This document shows positions 53,978-63,245 of a stretch of 64,000 nucleotides of DNA, one piece after another (the stretch's first letter is position 1; each line of letters begins with the position of its first letter). Source of the stretch: Massilia atriviolacea (lineage in GTDB: Bacteria > Pseudomonadota > Gammaproteobacteria > Burkholderiales > Burkholderiaceae_D); the NCBI RefSeq assembly GCF_003953935.1, contig NZ_RXLQ01000005.1, positions 302,625 through 366,624 of the forward strand, given 5' to 3'. The notes under the pieces were generated by a model, which was given only the letters and a program-made list of their open reading frames with translations, was not told the DNA's origin and made no database searches. The position numbers were made by a program, and so were the translations under genes.

Positions 53978-56833
53978 ATGATGCAAGAACAAACCGCGAA
54001 CTCCTATTTGTTCGGTGGTAATGCGCCGTACGTTGAAGAGCTGTACGAGGCCTACCTCGACAACCCAGGCTCGGTGCCGGATAACTGGCGCGCCTATTTC
54101 GACTCCATGCAGAACGTCCCTGCGGTCGACGGCTCCAACAAACCCGACGTTGCCCATGCATCCGTCATCGCCTCGTTCGCCGAGCGCGCCAAGGCAGGCC
54201 CGATCCGTGTCGTGACCGCGTCCGCCGACGCCGAAATGGGGCGCAAGCGCGTCGCCGTCACCCAGCTGATCGCCGCCTACCGCTATCTCGGCTCCCAGTG
54301 GGCCAACCTGGACCCGCTGCAGCGCCAGGAACGTCCGATGATCCCGGAACTCGATCCGGCCTTCTACGGCTTCACCGATGCCGACATGGACATCGTGTTC
54401 AACATCAGCAATACCTACTTCGGCCCCGAGACCGCGTCCCTGCGCGACCTGCTGAACCTGCTGCGCGATACCTACTGCCGTTCGATCGGCGCCGAATTCA
54501 TGTACATCGGCGATCCGGCGGAAAAGCGCTGGCTGCAGGAGAAACTCGAAGCGATCCGCTCGACCCCGAACTTCACGGCCGAGAAAAAAGCCCACATCCT
54601 CGAACGCCTGACGGCCGCCGAAGGCCTGGAGCGCTACCTGCACACCAAATACGTCGGCGCCAAGCGCTTCTCGCTGGAAGGCTCCGAATCGTTCATCGCC
54701 TCGATCGACGAAACCATCCAGCGCGCCGGTGAAAAGGGCGTGCAGGAAATCGTCATCGGCATGGCCCACCGCGGCCGCCTGAACGTGCTGGTCAACACCC
54801 TGGGCAAATCGCCGCAGGAACTGTTCGAAGAATTCGAAGGCAAGCACGGCGACGACCTGCCGTCGGGCGACGTCAAGTACCACCAGGGCTTCTCGAGCGA
54901 TATCTCGACCGCCGGCGGTCCGGTGCACCTGTCGCTGGCCTTCAACCCCTCGCACCTGGAGATCGTCAACCCGGTCGTCGAGGGTTCGGTCAAGGCGCGC
55001 ATGGAGCGCCGCGGCGACAAGGACGGCGCGCAAGTGCTGCCGATCCTGGTCCACGGCGACGCCGCGTTCGCCGGCCAGGGCGTGGTCATGGAAACGCTGA
55101 ACCTTGCCCAGACCCGCGGCTACGGCACGGGCGGCACGGTGCACATCGTGATCAACAACCAGATCGGCTTCACCACGTCGGATCCGCGCGATGCGCGTTC
55201 GACCCTGTACTGCTCGGACGTGGTCAAGATGATCGAAGCGCCGGTACTGCACGTGAACGGCGACGACCCTGAAGCGGTCGTGCTGGCCACCCAGATCGCG
55301 CTCGACTACCGCGTCCAGTTCAAGAAAGACGTCGTCGTCGACATCATCTGCTACCGCAAGCTCGGCCACAACGAGCAGGATACCCCGGCGCTGACCCAGC
55401 CGCTGATGTACAAGAAGATCGGCCAGCATCCTGGCACCCGCAAGCTGTACGCGGACAAGCTGATCGCCCAGGGCACCCTGGCGGCCGACGGCGGCGACAA
55501 GATGGTCTCGGCCTACCGCGACGCCATGGACGCCGGCAAGCACACGATCGATCCGGTCATCTCGAACTTCAAGAACAAGTACGCGGTCGACTGGCTGCCG
55601 TTCCTGAACCGCAAATGGACCGACAGCGCCGACACCGCCGTGCCGATGACGGAACTCAAGCGCCTGGCGACCCGCATCACCACCCTGCCTGAAAACTTCA
55701 AGGTCCACTCGCTGGTCGAAAAAGTGCTGGCCGACCGCGCCTCCATGGGCCGTGGCGAATTGAACCTGGACTGGGGCATGGGCGAGCACCTCGCTTACGC
55801 GTCGCTGGTCTCGTCCGGCTACGCCATCCGCCTGTCGGGCCAGGATGCCGGCCGCGGCACCTTCACCCACCGCCACGCCGTGCTGCACGACCAGAACCGC
55901 GAACGCTGGGATGCAGGCACCTACGTCCCGCTGTGCAATGTGTCGGAAGGCCAGGCGCCGTTCGTCGTGATCGACTCGGTGCTGTCGGAAGAAGCGGTGC
56001 TGGCCTTCGAATACGGCTACTCGACCGCCGAGCCGAACACCCTGACCATCTGGGAAGCCCAGTTCGGCGACTTCGCCAACGGCGCCCAGGTCGTGATCGA
56101 CCAGTTCATCGCGTCCGGCGAAGTCAAATGGGGCCGCGCTTCGGGCCTGGTGATGATGCTGCCGCACGGTTACGAAGGCCAGGGGCCGGAGCACTCGTCG
56201 GCGCGTCCGGAACGCTTCCTGCAGCTGTGCGCGGACAACAATATGCAGGTCGTGCAGCCGACCACCGGCTCGCAGATCTTCCACCTGCTGCGCCGCCAGA
56301 TGGTGCGCCAGTTCAGGAAGCCATTGGTCATCCTGACGCCGAAGTCGCTGCTGCGTAACAAGGACGCCAGCTCGCCGCTGGCCGAACTGGCCAAGGGCAT
56401 GTTCCACACCGTGATCGGCGAAGTCGACGAGAAAATCGACGCCAAGAAGGTCAAGCGCGTGATCGCCTGCTCGGGCAAGGTCTACTACGACCTGGTCAAC
56501 AGCCGCAAGACGCGCGGCCAGAGCGATGTTGCCATCATCCGTATCGAACAGCTGTATCCGTTCCCGCACAAGTCGTTCGCGGCCGAACTGAAAAAGTTCC
56601 CGAACGCGACCGAAGTGGTGTGGACCCAGGATGAGCCGCAGAATCAGGGGCCATGGTTCCAGATCCAGCACAACATCTTCGAGAGCATGGAATCGGGCCA
56701 GCGCCTGGCGTATGCGGGCCGTCCGGCTTCGGCATCGCCTGCCGTCGGTTACGGCGACAAGCACAATGCGCAGCAGAAGGAATTGCTGGAAACCGCATTC
56801 TCGAAGCTCAAGGGTTTCATCCTGACCAAATAA
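53978..56833 (+). CDS. odhA: 2-Oxoglutarate dehydrogenase E1 component
   Basis: The start is the ATG at 53978 (first of two adjacent), preceded by AAAGG; the frame runs upstream to 53855 without a convincing site. The 951-residue enzyme has the E1o opening NSYLFGGNAPYVEELYEAY, the IGMAHRGRLNVLVN loop, a thiamine-diphosphate segment (HGDAAFAGQG, then VHIVINNQIGFTT), and the C-terminal LLPHGYEGQGPEHSSARPER. It decarboxylates 2-oxoglutarate for the OdhABL complex. A stable hairpin separates it from odhB. Confidence 0.97.
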   Translation: MMQEQTANSYLFGGNAPYVEELYEAYLDNPGSVPDNWRAYFDSMQNVPAVDGSNKPDVAHASVIASFAERAKAGPIRVVTASADAEMGRKRVAVTQLIAAYRYLGSQWANLDPLQRQERPMIPELDPAFYGFTDADMDIVFNISNTYFGPETASLRDLLNLLRDTYCRSIGAEFMYIGDPAEKRWLQEKLEAIRSTPNFTAEKKAHILERLTAAEGLERYLHTKYVGAKRFSLEGSESFIASIDETIQRAGEKGVQEIVIGMAHRGRLNVLVNTLGKSPQELFEEFEGKHGDDLPSGDVKYHQGFSSDISTAGGPVHLSLAFNPSHLEIVNPVVEGSVKARMERRGDKDGAQVLPILVHGDAAFAGQGVVMETLNLAQTRGYGTGGTVHIVINNQIGFTTSDPRDARSTLYCSDVVKMIEAPVLHVNGDDPEAVVLATQIALDYRVQFKKDVVVDIICYRKLGHNEQDTPALTQPLMYKKIGQHPGTRKLYADKLIAQGTLAADGGDKMVSAYRDAMDAGKHTIDPVISNFKNKYAVDWLPFLNRKWTDSADTAVPMTELKRLATRITTLPENFKVHSLVEKVLADRASMGRGELNLDWGMGEHLAYASLVSSGYAIRLSGQDAGRGTFTHRHAVLHDQNRERWDAGTYVPLCNVSEGQAPFVVIDSVLSEEAVLAFEYGYSTAEPNTLTIWEAQFGDFANGAQVVIDQFIASGEVKWGRASGLVMMLPHGYEGQGPEHSSARPERFLQLCADNNMQVVQPTTGSQIFHLLRRQMVRQFRKPLVILTPKSLLRNKDASSPLAELAKGMFHTVIGEVDEKIDAKKVKRVIACSGKVYYDLVNSRKTRGQSDVAIIRIEQLYPFPHKSFAAELKKFPNATEVVWTQDEPQNQGPWFQIQHNIFESMESGQRLAYAGRPASASPAVGYGDKHNAQQKELLETAFSKLKGFILTK

Positions 56834-56840
56834 TGACGGA

Positions 56841-56873
56841 GCGCCCCGCCGCATCGATCACCCGGCGGGGCGC
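56841..56873 (+). promoter_or_regulatory. Stable hairpin between odhA and odhB
   Basis: GCGCCCCGCCG (56841-56851) pairs with CGGCGGGGCGC (56863-56873) across an 11-nt loop, just after the odhA stop. It has no U-tract, so it may act in RNA processing, partial termination or protection of the odhA 3' end. Confidence 0.5.
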
Positions 56874-56901
56874 TTGCTAAAAACAATACACGGAGTTTTA
56901 C

Positions 56902-58188
56902 ATGGCACAAATCGAAGTCAAAGTCCCAGTCCTGTCGGAATCGGTCGCGGAAGCGACCCTGCTGTCGTGGCACAAGAAAGTCGGCGAGCCCGTCACGCGC
57001 GACGAAAACATGATCGACATCGAGACCGATAAAGTCGTCCTCGAACTGCCAGCGCCATCGGCCGGCATCATCACCCAGATCCTCAAGGCCGACGGCAGCA
57101 CCGTCGTGGCCGGCGAAGTCATCGCCATCATCGATACCGAAGCGTCGGCGCAAGTGAGCCCGCTGCAGATTTCGAGCGCCCCCGTGCAGGCCGCGCCGGC
57201 CGCCGCCGATCCGGTCGCCGCCGCCATCAACGCGATCGCCTCGAAAGCCAATGTCGCCATGCCTGCCGCCGCCAAGCTGCTGGCCGATAACAATCTGACC
57301 ACGTCCGACGTGGCCGGCAGCGGCCGCGACGGCCGCGTGACCAAGGGCGACGTCCTGGGCGCGCTGGGTTCCGCAACCCAGCCCGGCGGCGTCAAGCCAG
57401 CCGCTCCCGCTCCGCTGGCAGCGCCAGCCGCGCCAGCCAAGGCGCCGCTGCAGCAGGTGGCCGCACCGGCCGTCGCCAGCCTGGGCGAGCGTCCGGAAGA
57501 GCGCGTGCCGATGAGCCGCCTGCGCGCCCGTATCGCCGAGCGCCTGGTGCAGTCGCAGTCGACCAACGCCATCCTGACCACGTTCAACGAAGTGAACATG
57601 CAGCCGGTGATCGACCTGCGCAACAAGTACAAGGACAAGTTCGAGAAAGAGCACGGCGTCAAGCTGGGCTTCATGTCCTTCTTCGTCAAGGCCGCCGTCG
57701 CCGCGCTGAAGAAGTACCCGATCATCAACGCCTCGGTCGACGGTAACGACATCGTCTACCACGGCTACTTCGACATCGGCATCGCGGTCGGTTCGCCGCG
57801 CGGCCTGGTGGTGCCGATCCTGCGCAACGCCGACCAGATGTCGATCGCCGAGATCGAGAAGAAGATCGGCGAATTCGGCCAGAAAGCCAAGGAAGGCAAG
57901 CTGACCCTGGAAGACCTGACCGGCGGTACCTTCTCGATCTCGAACGGCGGCACCTTCGGCTCGATGCTGTCGACCCCGATCATCAACCCGCCGCAGTCGG
58001 CCATCCTGGGCGTGCACGCGACCAAGGACCGCGCCGTCGTCGAAAACGGCCAGGTCGTGGTGCGTCCGATGAACTACCTGGCGATGTCGTACGACCACCG
58101 CATCATCGACGGCCGCGAAGCCGTCCTGGGCCTGGTCACGATGAAGGAAACGCTGGAAGATCCGGCGCGTCTGCTGCTGGACCTGTAA
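56902..58188 (+). CDS. odhB: Dihydrolipoyllysine-residue succinyltransferase (E2o)
   Basis: A 428-residue E2. The N-terminal lipoyl domain carries the lipoylated Lys44 in [12 protein letters not shown]. An Ala/Pro-rich linker and the peripheral-subunit-binding domain ([31 protein letters not shown]) follow, then the catalytic core ending in [13 protein letters not shown], with the active-site His/Asp. It transfers succinyl groups to CoA as the core of the 2-oxoglutarate dehydrogenase complex. Confidence 0.97.
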   Translation: MAQIEVKVPVLSESVAEATLLSWHKKVGEPVTRDENMIDIETDKVVLELPAPSAGIITQILKADGSTVVAGEVIAIIDTEASAQVSPLQISSAPVQAAPAAADPVAAAINAIASKANVAMPAAAKLLADNNLTTSDVAGSGRDGRVTKGDVLGALGSATQPGGVKPAAPAPLAAPAAPAKAPLQQVAAPAVASLGERPEERVPMSRLRARIAERLVQSQSTNAILTTFNEVNMQPVIDLRNKYKDKFEKEHGVKLGFMSFFVKAAVAALKKYPIINASVDGNDIVYHGYFDIGIAVGSPRGLVVPILRNADQMSIAEIEKKIGEFGQKAKEGKLTLEDLTGGTFSISNGGTFGSMLSTPIINPPQSAILGVHATKDRAVVENGQVVVRPMNYLAMSYDHRIIDGREAVLGLVTMKETLEDPARLLLDL

Positions 58189-58255
58189 GCACAAGGTGCA
58201 CGCTGGCGCGCTGGCCGCAGCGCGTGCGTCGCCATTGTTTTGGATAGGTGGATAA

Positions 58256-58591
58256 TTGAATATCTCCGACGAAATCAAGCGTTTGCACGAACTGCACCAG
58301 GCCGGCGCGCTGTCCGACGCCGAATTTTCACAGGCCAAGGCGCGCCTGCTGGCCGAGCAAGAGAAGGCCAGCCTCGGCCCCGGTCCCGGCAACGGCGACC
58401 TCGCCAGCGAGTTTTCCCGGCTGCGCCGCACGCGCGGCGACCGCTGGATCTCCGGCGTGTGCGGCGGCCTGGCCCGGGTCTCGGGCATGGATTCATGGGT
58501 ATGGCGCCTGGTGTTTACGGTGTTTACCCTGTACTTCCTGCTCGGCCTGCTGATCTACCTGCTGATGTGGGTATTCGTACCAGAAGAATAA
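58256..58591 (+). CDS. SHOCT/PspC-domain small membrane protein
   Basis: A 111-residue protein starting at TTG (58256) with AGGTGG upstream. Residues 1-35 form a SHOCT-like helical pair (EIKRLHELHQAGALSDAEFSQAKARLL). A linker leads to a PspC domain with SGVCGGLARVSGMDSWVWRLVFTVFTLYF and a second helix segment ending VFVPEE. PspC proteins sense envelope stress. It is embedded between odhB and lpdA, only 16 nt before lpdA, so it is transcribed with the dehydrogenase complex. Confidence 0.85.
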   Translation: MNISDEIKRLHELHQAGALSDAEFSQAKARLLAEQEKASLGPGPGNGDLASEFSRLRRTRGDRWISGVCGGLARVSGMDSWVWRLVFTVFTLYFLLGLLIYLLMWVFVPEE

Positions 58592-58607
58592 AACAAGGGA
58601 ATCAATA

Positions 58608-60041
58608 ATGAGTGACGCAAAACAATTCGACGTGGTTGTCATCGGCGCCGGTCCCGGCGGCTACATCGCCGCCATCCGTGCCGCGCAACTGGGTTTCAAG
58701 GTTGCCTGTATCGATGAATGGGCGAACGCCAAGGGCGGTCCGGCACCGGGCGGCACCTGCACCAACGTCGGCTGCATTCCTTCCAAGGCGCTGCTGCAGT
58801 CCTCCGAACACTTCGAGCACGCCGGCCACGCCTTCGCCGAACACGGCATCGACGTCGCCGGCCTGGCGCTGAACCTGCCGCAAATGTTGAAGCGCAAGGA
58901 CACCGTCGTCAAACAGAACAACGACGGCATCCTGTTCCTGTTCAAGAAAAACAAGATCGCCTTCTTCCACGGCCGTGGCGCCTTCTCGGGCGCGGCCGAA
59001 GGCGGCTACCAGATCAGCGTCACCGGCCCCGCCGCCGAGACGCTCAGCGCCAAGCATGTCGTCATCGCCACCGGTTCCAACGCGCGTGAACTGCCGGGCG
59101 CGCCGTTCGACGAAAAACTGATCCTGTCGAACACCGGCGCACTGGCCATCGACGCCGTGCCGGAAAACCTGGGCGTGATCGGCGCCGGCGTGATCGGCCT
59201 CGAAATGGGCAGCGTGTGGCGCCGCCTGGGCGCCAAGGTCACGGTGCTGGAAGGCTTGCCGACCTTCCTCGGCGCGGTCGACGAGCAGATCGCCAAGGAA
59301 GCGCACAAGCTGTTTACCAAGCAGGGCCTGGCGATCAACCTGGGCGTGAAGATCAACAAGGTCAGCGCCGCCGGCGACAAGGTCACGGTGGAGTACGCCA
59401 ACGCCGCCGGCGAAGCGCAGAGCGCCGTGTTCGACAAGCTGATCATCTCGATCGGCCGCGTGCCGAACACGATCGGCCTGGGCGCCGACAGCGTCGGCCT
59501 CAAGCTCGACGAGCGCGGCTTCATTGCGGTGGACGACGACTGCAAGACCAACCTGCCGAACGTGTGGGCGGTGGGCGACGTGGTGCGCGGCCCGATGCTG
59601 GCGCACAAGGCCGAAGAAGAAGGCGTTGCCGTGGCCGAGCGTATCGCCGGCCAGCATGGCCACACCAACTTCAACACGATTCCGTGGGTGATCTACACCT
59701 CGCCGGAAATCGCCTGGGTCGGCCAGACCGAGCAGCAGCTGAAAGCGGCCGGCGTGGCCTACAAGGCCGGCACCTTCCCGTTCATGGCCAACGGCCGCGC
59801 GCGCGCGCTGGGCGACACCTCGGGCATGGTCAAGTTCCTGGCCGATGCGGGCACCGATGAAATCCTCGGCGTGCACATCGTCGGCCCGATGGCGTCCGAA
59901 CTGATTTCGGAAGCGGTCGTCGCGATGGAATTCCGCGCCTCCGCGGAAGACATCGCGCGCATCTGCCACGCCCACCCATCGCTGTCCGAAGCGACCAAGG
60001 AAGCCGCGCTCGCCGTCGACAAGCGTACGCTGAACTTCTAA
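58608..60041 (+). CDS. lpdA: Dihydrolipoyl dehydrogenase (E3)
   Basis: A 477-residue flavoprotein disulfide oxidoreductase. FAD binding is in VVIGAGPGGYIAAIRAAQLG; the redox disulfide is Cys51-Cys56 (GGTCTNVGCIPSK). An NAD-binding GAGVIGLEMGSVW, the FAD motif TNLPNVWAVGDVV and the C-terminal CHAHPSLSE with the catalytic His complete it. It reoxidises lipoamide of OdhB. A hairpin followed by TTT after the stop probably ends the operon. Confidence 0.97.
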   Translation: MSDAKQFDVVVIGAGPGGYIAAIRAAQLGFKVACIDEWANAKGGPAPGGTCTNVGCIPSKALLQSSEHFEHAGHAFAEHGIDVAGLALNLPQMLKRKDTVVKQNNDGILFLFKKNKIAFFHGRGAFSGAAEGGYQISVTGPAAETLSAKHVVIATGSNARELPGAPFDEKLILSNTGALAIDAVPENLGVIGAGVIGLEMGSVWRRLGAKVTVLEGLPTFLGAVDEQIAKEAHKLFTKQGLAINLGVKINKVSAAGDKVTVEYANAAGEAQSAVFDKLIISIGRVPNTIGLGADSVGLKLDERGFIAVDDDCKTNLPNVWAVGDVVRGPMLAHKAEEEGVAVAERIAGQHGHTNFNTIPWVIYTSPEIAWVGQTEQQLKAAGVAYKAGTFPFMANGRARALGDTSGMVKFLADAGTDEILGVHIVGPMASELISEAVVAMEFRASAEDIARICHAHPSLSEATKEAALAVDKRTLNF

Positions 60042-60052
60042 ATCCGTACCCC

Positions 60053-60092
60053 GCCGGGCGCGCCGATGCATGCCATTGGCCCGCCCGGCTTT
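60053..60092 (+). terminator. Probable terminator after lpdA
   Basis: GCCGGGCG (60053-60060) pairs with CGCCCGGC (60082-60089) across a 21-nt loop, followed by TTT. It lies 12 nt beyond the lpdA stop and overlaps the 5' region of zapE. Confidence 0.5.
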
Positions 60093-60109
60093 CCGCATTG
60101 CCTCCCCAG

Positions 60110-61207
60110 ATGAATGTCCAAGAGTTCTACCAGCACGCCTTATCCCAACGCGGCTTTACCTCGGACGCGGCGCAGCAGCGCGCGGTCGACCGCCTGCAGC
60201 GCGCCTTTGAAGAATGGGTCGATTTCCGGGCGCAGCGCTCGTCCACGTTCAAGCGCCTGATCAACCGCCCGGACGTGCCGCGCGGGGTCTACCTGTGGGG
60301 TGGAGTCGGGCGCGGCAAGTCGTTTTTGATGGACAGTTTTTACTCGGTGGTGCCGGTGGTGCGCAAGACGCGCCTGCACTTCCACGAATTCATGCGCGGC
60401 GTGCACCGCGAGCTCGATGAGCTCAAGGGCGTGGCCGATCCGCTCGACGAGGTCGCGCGCCGCATCGCCAAGAAATACCGCCTGATCTGCTTCGACGAAT
60501 TCCACGTGTCGGATATTGCCGACGCCATGATCCTGTACAACCTGCTGACGGCGCTGTTCAACAACGGCGTGTCTTTCATCATGACGTCGAACTACGACCC
60601 CGACCTGCTGTACCCGGACGGCCTGCACCGCGACCGCATGCTGCCCACCATCGCCCTGCTCAAGGACAGGCTCGACGTGATGAACGTCGACGCCGGCATC
60701 GATTACCGCAAGCGCGCGCTGGAGCAGGTCGAGAGCTATTACACGCCGCTGGGCGCCGCCTCCGACGAGGCGCTGCGCACGGCCTACGCGCGCATCGCCG
60801 AGACGGCCGACGAAGACCCGCGCATCCGCATCGAAGAGCGCGAAATCCGCGCCTTGCGCCACGCCGGCGGCATCATCTGGTTCGATTTTGCGACCCTGTG
60901 CGGCGGGCCGCGCTCGCAGAACGACTACCTCGAAATCGCCAGCCGCTTCCACACCGTGGTACTGTCGGGGATTCCGGCCATGTCGGCCGCGCAGTCGTCC
61001 GAGGCGCGCCGGTTTACCTGGCTGATCGACGTCTTCTACGACCACAAGGTTAAACTGCTGATGTCGGCCGCCGTGCCGCCGGAACAGCTGTACACGCAAG
61101 GGACGCTGTCGAACGAGTTTCACCGCACCGTCTCGCGTATTATCGAAATGCAGTCGCGCGACTACATGGATGCGGAGCGCCGCGGCGCGGCCGACGCCCT
61201 TTCCTGA
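60110..61207 (+). CDS. zapE: Cell division protein ZapE (AFG1-like ATPase)
   Basis: The ATG at 60110 is chosen over an upstream TTG at 60098, giving 365 residues. The Walker A motif is GGVGRGKS (64-71), the Walker B LICFDEFHVSDIADAM, and the sensor region SFIMTSNYDPDLLYPDGL. ZapE is an FtsZ-interacting AAA-type ATPase of the AFG1 family, acting in the cytoplasm during division. It commonly lies downstream of odhAB-lpdA in Burkholderiales. Confidence 0.95.
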   Translation: MNVQEFYQHALSQRGFTSDAAQQRAVDRLQRAFEEWVDFRAQRSSTFKRLINRPDVPRGVYLWGGVGRGKSFLMDSFYSVVPVVRKTRLHFHEFMRGVHRELDELKGVADPLDEVARRIAKKYRLICFDEFHVSDIADAMILYNLLTALFNNGVSFIMTSNYDPDLLYPDGLHRDRMLPTIALLKDRLDVMNVDAGIDYRKRALEQVESYYTPLGAASDEALRTAYARIAETADEDPRIRIEEREIRALRHAGGIIWFDFATLCGGPRSQNDYLEIASRFHTVVLSGIPAMSAAQSSEARRFTWLIDVFYDHKVKLLMSAAVPPEQLYTQGTLSNEFHRTVSRIIEMQSRDYMDAERRGAADALS

Positions 61208-61239
61208 CCTTCGCCCGACCAGCCCACAGGACACCGAAC

Positions 61240-61941
61240 ATGAACAACCGCTTTGCTTTTCTCCCGATCCGGCTTGCCGCGCTGGCGCTGGCCGCCGGCC
61301 TGGCCGCCTGCACGCCCGGCCTGCAGCCGACCAGCATGGCGCCGCCGGTGCCGGCCACCGAATCGCTGGAACAGGCCGCGCTCAAGCTCGAACAGGTGCG
61401 CACCCAGCGCGCCGCCGCCGAAGCGCGCTACGCCAACAGCGAAGCGACCTGCTACGAGAAATTCTTCGTCAACGACTGCCTAGACGAAGCGAGCGAGTAC
61501 CGGCGCGTGACCCTGGCCTACCTGAACGCGGTGGAAGACGAGGCCAAGCACTTCCAGCGCAAGGCCTCGGCCGACGCGCGCGACGCGGCGGTGGCCGAAT
61601 CGATCCGGGTGGCGGAAGCGGAAGAAGCGCGCCTGGCGGCCAATCCGACCCCGGCGCCGGTGGAAGCGCCGCCGAAAGTGAAGGGGCCGTCGAAGAAGCC
61701 GACCCTGGAAGCGCGCCAGGCGGCGCAGGCGGCCAAGCTGGCGCGGATCGCCGCCGAAGAGCGGGCCGCCGTGCCGCAACGGGCGGCCAACGCGCAAGCC
61801 TTCGAGCAGAAACGCATCGATTCCGAGAAGCGCCAGCGCAAGGTGGAAGAGAAGAAGGCGGCCAGCGCCAGGAAGGCCGAGAAGGCGGCCAGGGATGCGG
61901 AGGCGGCGGCGCAGCCGAAGGAAGTCAAGATGACCAAATGA
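61240..61941 (+). CDS. Coiled-coil lipoprotein of unknown function
   Basis: A 233-residue protein with a lipoprotein signal peptide (LAAGLAAC, Cys24). A helix-forming mature part contains a CYEKFFVNDCLDEA segment, whose two cysteines might form a disulfide. The middle is Pro-rich and the C-terminal third is a long Lys/Ala/Glu/Arg coiled coil. I recognise no family. It starts 32 nt after zapE and may be co-transcribed. A palindromic repeat begins 2 nt past its stop. Confidence 0.75.
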   Translation: MNNRFAFLPIRLAALALAAGLAACTPGLQPTSMAPPVPATESLEQAALKLEQVRTQRAAAEARYANSEATCYEKFFVNDCLDEASEYRRVTLAYLNAVEDEAKHFQRKASADARDAAVAESIRVAEAEEARLAANPTPAPVEAPPKVKGPSKKPTLEARQAAQAAKLARIAAEERAAVPQRAANAQAFEQKRIDSEKRQRKVEEKKAASARKAEKAARDAEAAAQPKEVKMTK

Positions 61942-61943
61942 CG

Positions 61944-61985
61944 CGTCGTTCCCGCCAAGGGGGGCCGCCGAGGCCGGGAACGACG
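61944..61985. repeat. Palindromic element related to the 46619 copy
   Basis: CGTCGTTCCCG (61944-61954) pairs perfectly with CGGGAACGACG (61975-61985) across a 20-nt GC-rich loop. It resembles the CGTCATTCCCGC arm at 46619. It may act as a shared terminator for the two convergent genes on either side. Confidence 0.65.
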
Positions 61986-61987
61986 GA

Positions 61988-62794
61988 TTATACCGCGCGG
62001 CGCATCCGTTCCACCGTGTAGTTCGGCACTTCCTTGGGCGGCTTGACCAGCTTGACGATGGCCATGGTGCAGTTGCCGCCCTTGCCCTGGGCGCGTTCCA
62101 CCGCCTTGTTGATCAGCAGCTCCGAGGCCTGGCGCGGGGTGTTCTTGCTGGTCACCGCACCGAGTTCGCTATCGGTGAAGAAGTGCCACAGCCCGTCCGA
62201 GGCCAGCAGGAAGGTGTCGCCCGCCGCCAGGTTCTCGTGGTGGCCGACGGCCACGAACGGTTCCTTGCGGCTGTTGCCGAGCACATTGAACAGCAGCTTC
62301 GAGTGGCGGTGGTTCCTGGCCGCTTCCAGCGGCAGCTTGTCGGTGCCGACCAGGTGCTCGATATACGGCACGTCGCTGGTGCGCACCACGCACTCGGCGC
62401 GCACGAAGCGGTACAGGCGCGAATCGCCCACGTGCGCCCACACGGCCGTGCCCTTGGGGGTGATGATCAGCCCCACGAAGGTCGAATGCGGCTCGCTCTT
62501 GCTGGTCAGGGCATTGAGCTTGAGCACGGTGTGGGTTTCCAGCACGATGTCGCGCAGCAGCCCTTGCAGGCGCTCGATGCTGGGGGCGTCGCCCGGCTTG
62601 AACAGGTCGAATTGCTGCTTGGCCGTCAGCAGGGCCTGGTCGGCTGCGGCAGAGCCGCCGGAAACGCCGTCGGCCAGCACCGCCATCATGTAGCCGGGCG
62701 AACGGGCGCCGGTGAACAGGGCGGTGCGGTTGGTCTGCTCCGCTCGGTTACCGATGTGCTGCGCGGTACCGGCTTCTATCTTGTATACGTTCAT
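61988..62794 (-). CDS. PP2C-family Ser/Thr protein phosphatase
   Basis: The ATG at 62794 (MNVYKIEAGTAQHIGNRAEQ) gives 268 residues; an ATG at 62827 with GAGAG upstream is possible. Metal-binding motifs typical of PPM phosphatases are visible: RAEQTNRTALF, AVLADGVSGGSAAA, AHVGDSRLYRF, and LLASDGLWHFF near the C-terminus. It dephosphorylates Ser/Thr phosphoproteins, often paired with a Ser/Thr kinase; none is adjacent. It is convergent with the coiled-coil lipoprotein gene. Confidence 0.9.
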   Translation of the reverse strand: MNVYKIEAGTAQHIGNRAEQTNRTALFTGARSPGYMMAVLADGVSGGSAAADQALLTAKQQFDLFKPGDAPSIERLQGLLRDIVLETHTVLKLNALTSKSEPHSTFVGLIITPKGTAVWAHVGDSRLYRFVRAECVVRTSDVPYIEHLVGTDKLPLEAARNHRHSKLLFNVLGNSRKEPFVAVGHHENLAAGDTFLLASDGLWHFFTDSELGAVTSKNTPRQASELLINKAVERAQGKGGNCTMAIVKLVKPPKEVPNYTVERMRRAV

Positions 62795-63016
62795 ATGCTT
62801 GGGGTAAAGTCCTGGCTGCGTTACCATACGGCTCTCGTGGCTGCCGTATTCTATATTGTTGGCTGCAACCGCGCCGTAGATTAAACTATGCACCGAGTAT
62901 GCTGCTGCTTGCAAGCAGCGACTATTTTCTGTGCGACAAAAATTGTTTCAGATTGTATGCGTTTTTCGGCTGCAGTTGATGAAATTTTTGAAATGAACTT
63001 GTCTGGAATGCCACAC

Positions 63017-63217
63017 ATGAACGATGCCCACGAAATCCAGCGCCGCCTGATCGAACTCGATGTGGAACATCGCGACCTGGATGCTGTCATAGACATGTTG
63101 ACCCTGGACGGGCACCACGACCAGTTGCAGCTGCGCCGCCTCAAAAAGCGCAAATTGCAACTGAAAGACCATATTACCCTGTTGAAAATGCAATTGGTGC
63201 CCGATGTTCCGGCCTGA
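63017..63217 (+). CDS. DUF465 (YdcH-like) small protein
   Basis: A 66-residue protein from the ATG at 63017; ATGs at 63008 and 62993 are in frame and equally possible, as GGA lies between them. It consists of two amphipathic helices (EIQRRLIELDVEHRDLDAVI and RRLKKRKLQLKDHITLLKM), the YdcH pattern. The function of the family is unknown. It precedes the helicase gene by 28 nt and may share its transcript. Confidence 0.78.
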   Translation: MNDAHEIQRRLIELDVEHRDLDAVIDMLTLDGHHDQLQLRRLKKRKLQLKDHITLLKMQLVPDVPA

Positions 63218-63245
63218 TCCTTCTTCGCTTCACTGAAATGCCACT

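Noticed and set aside
53936-56854. 972-residue minus-strand frame opposite odhA
   Set aside because: Antisense shadow of odhA, with composition typical of non-coding frames.
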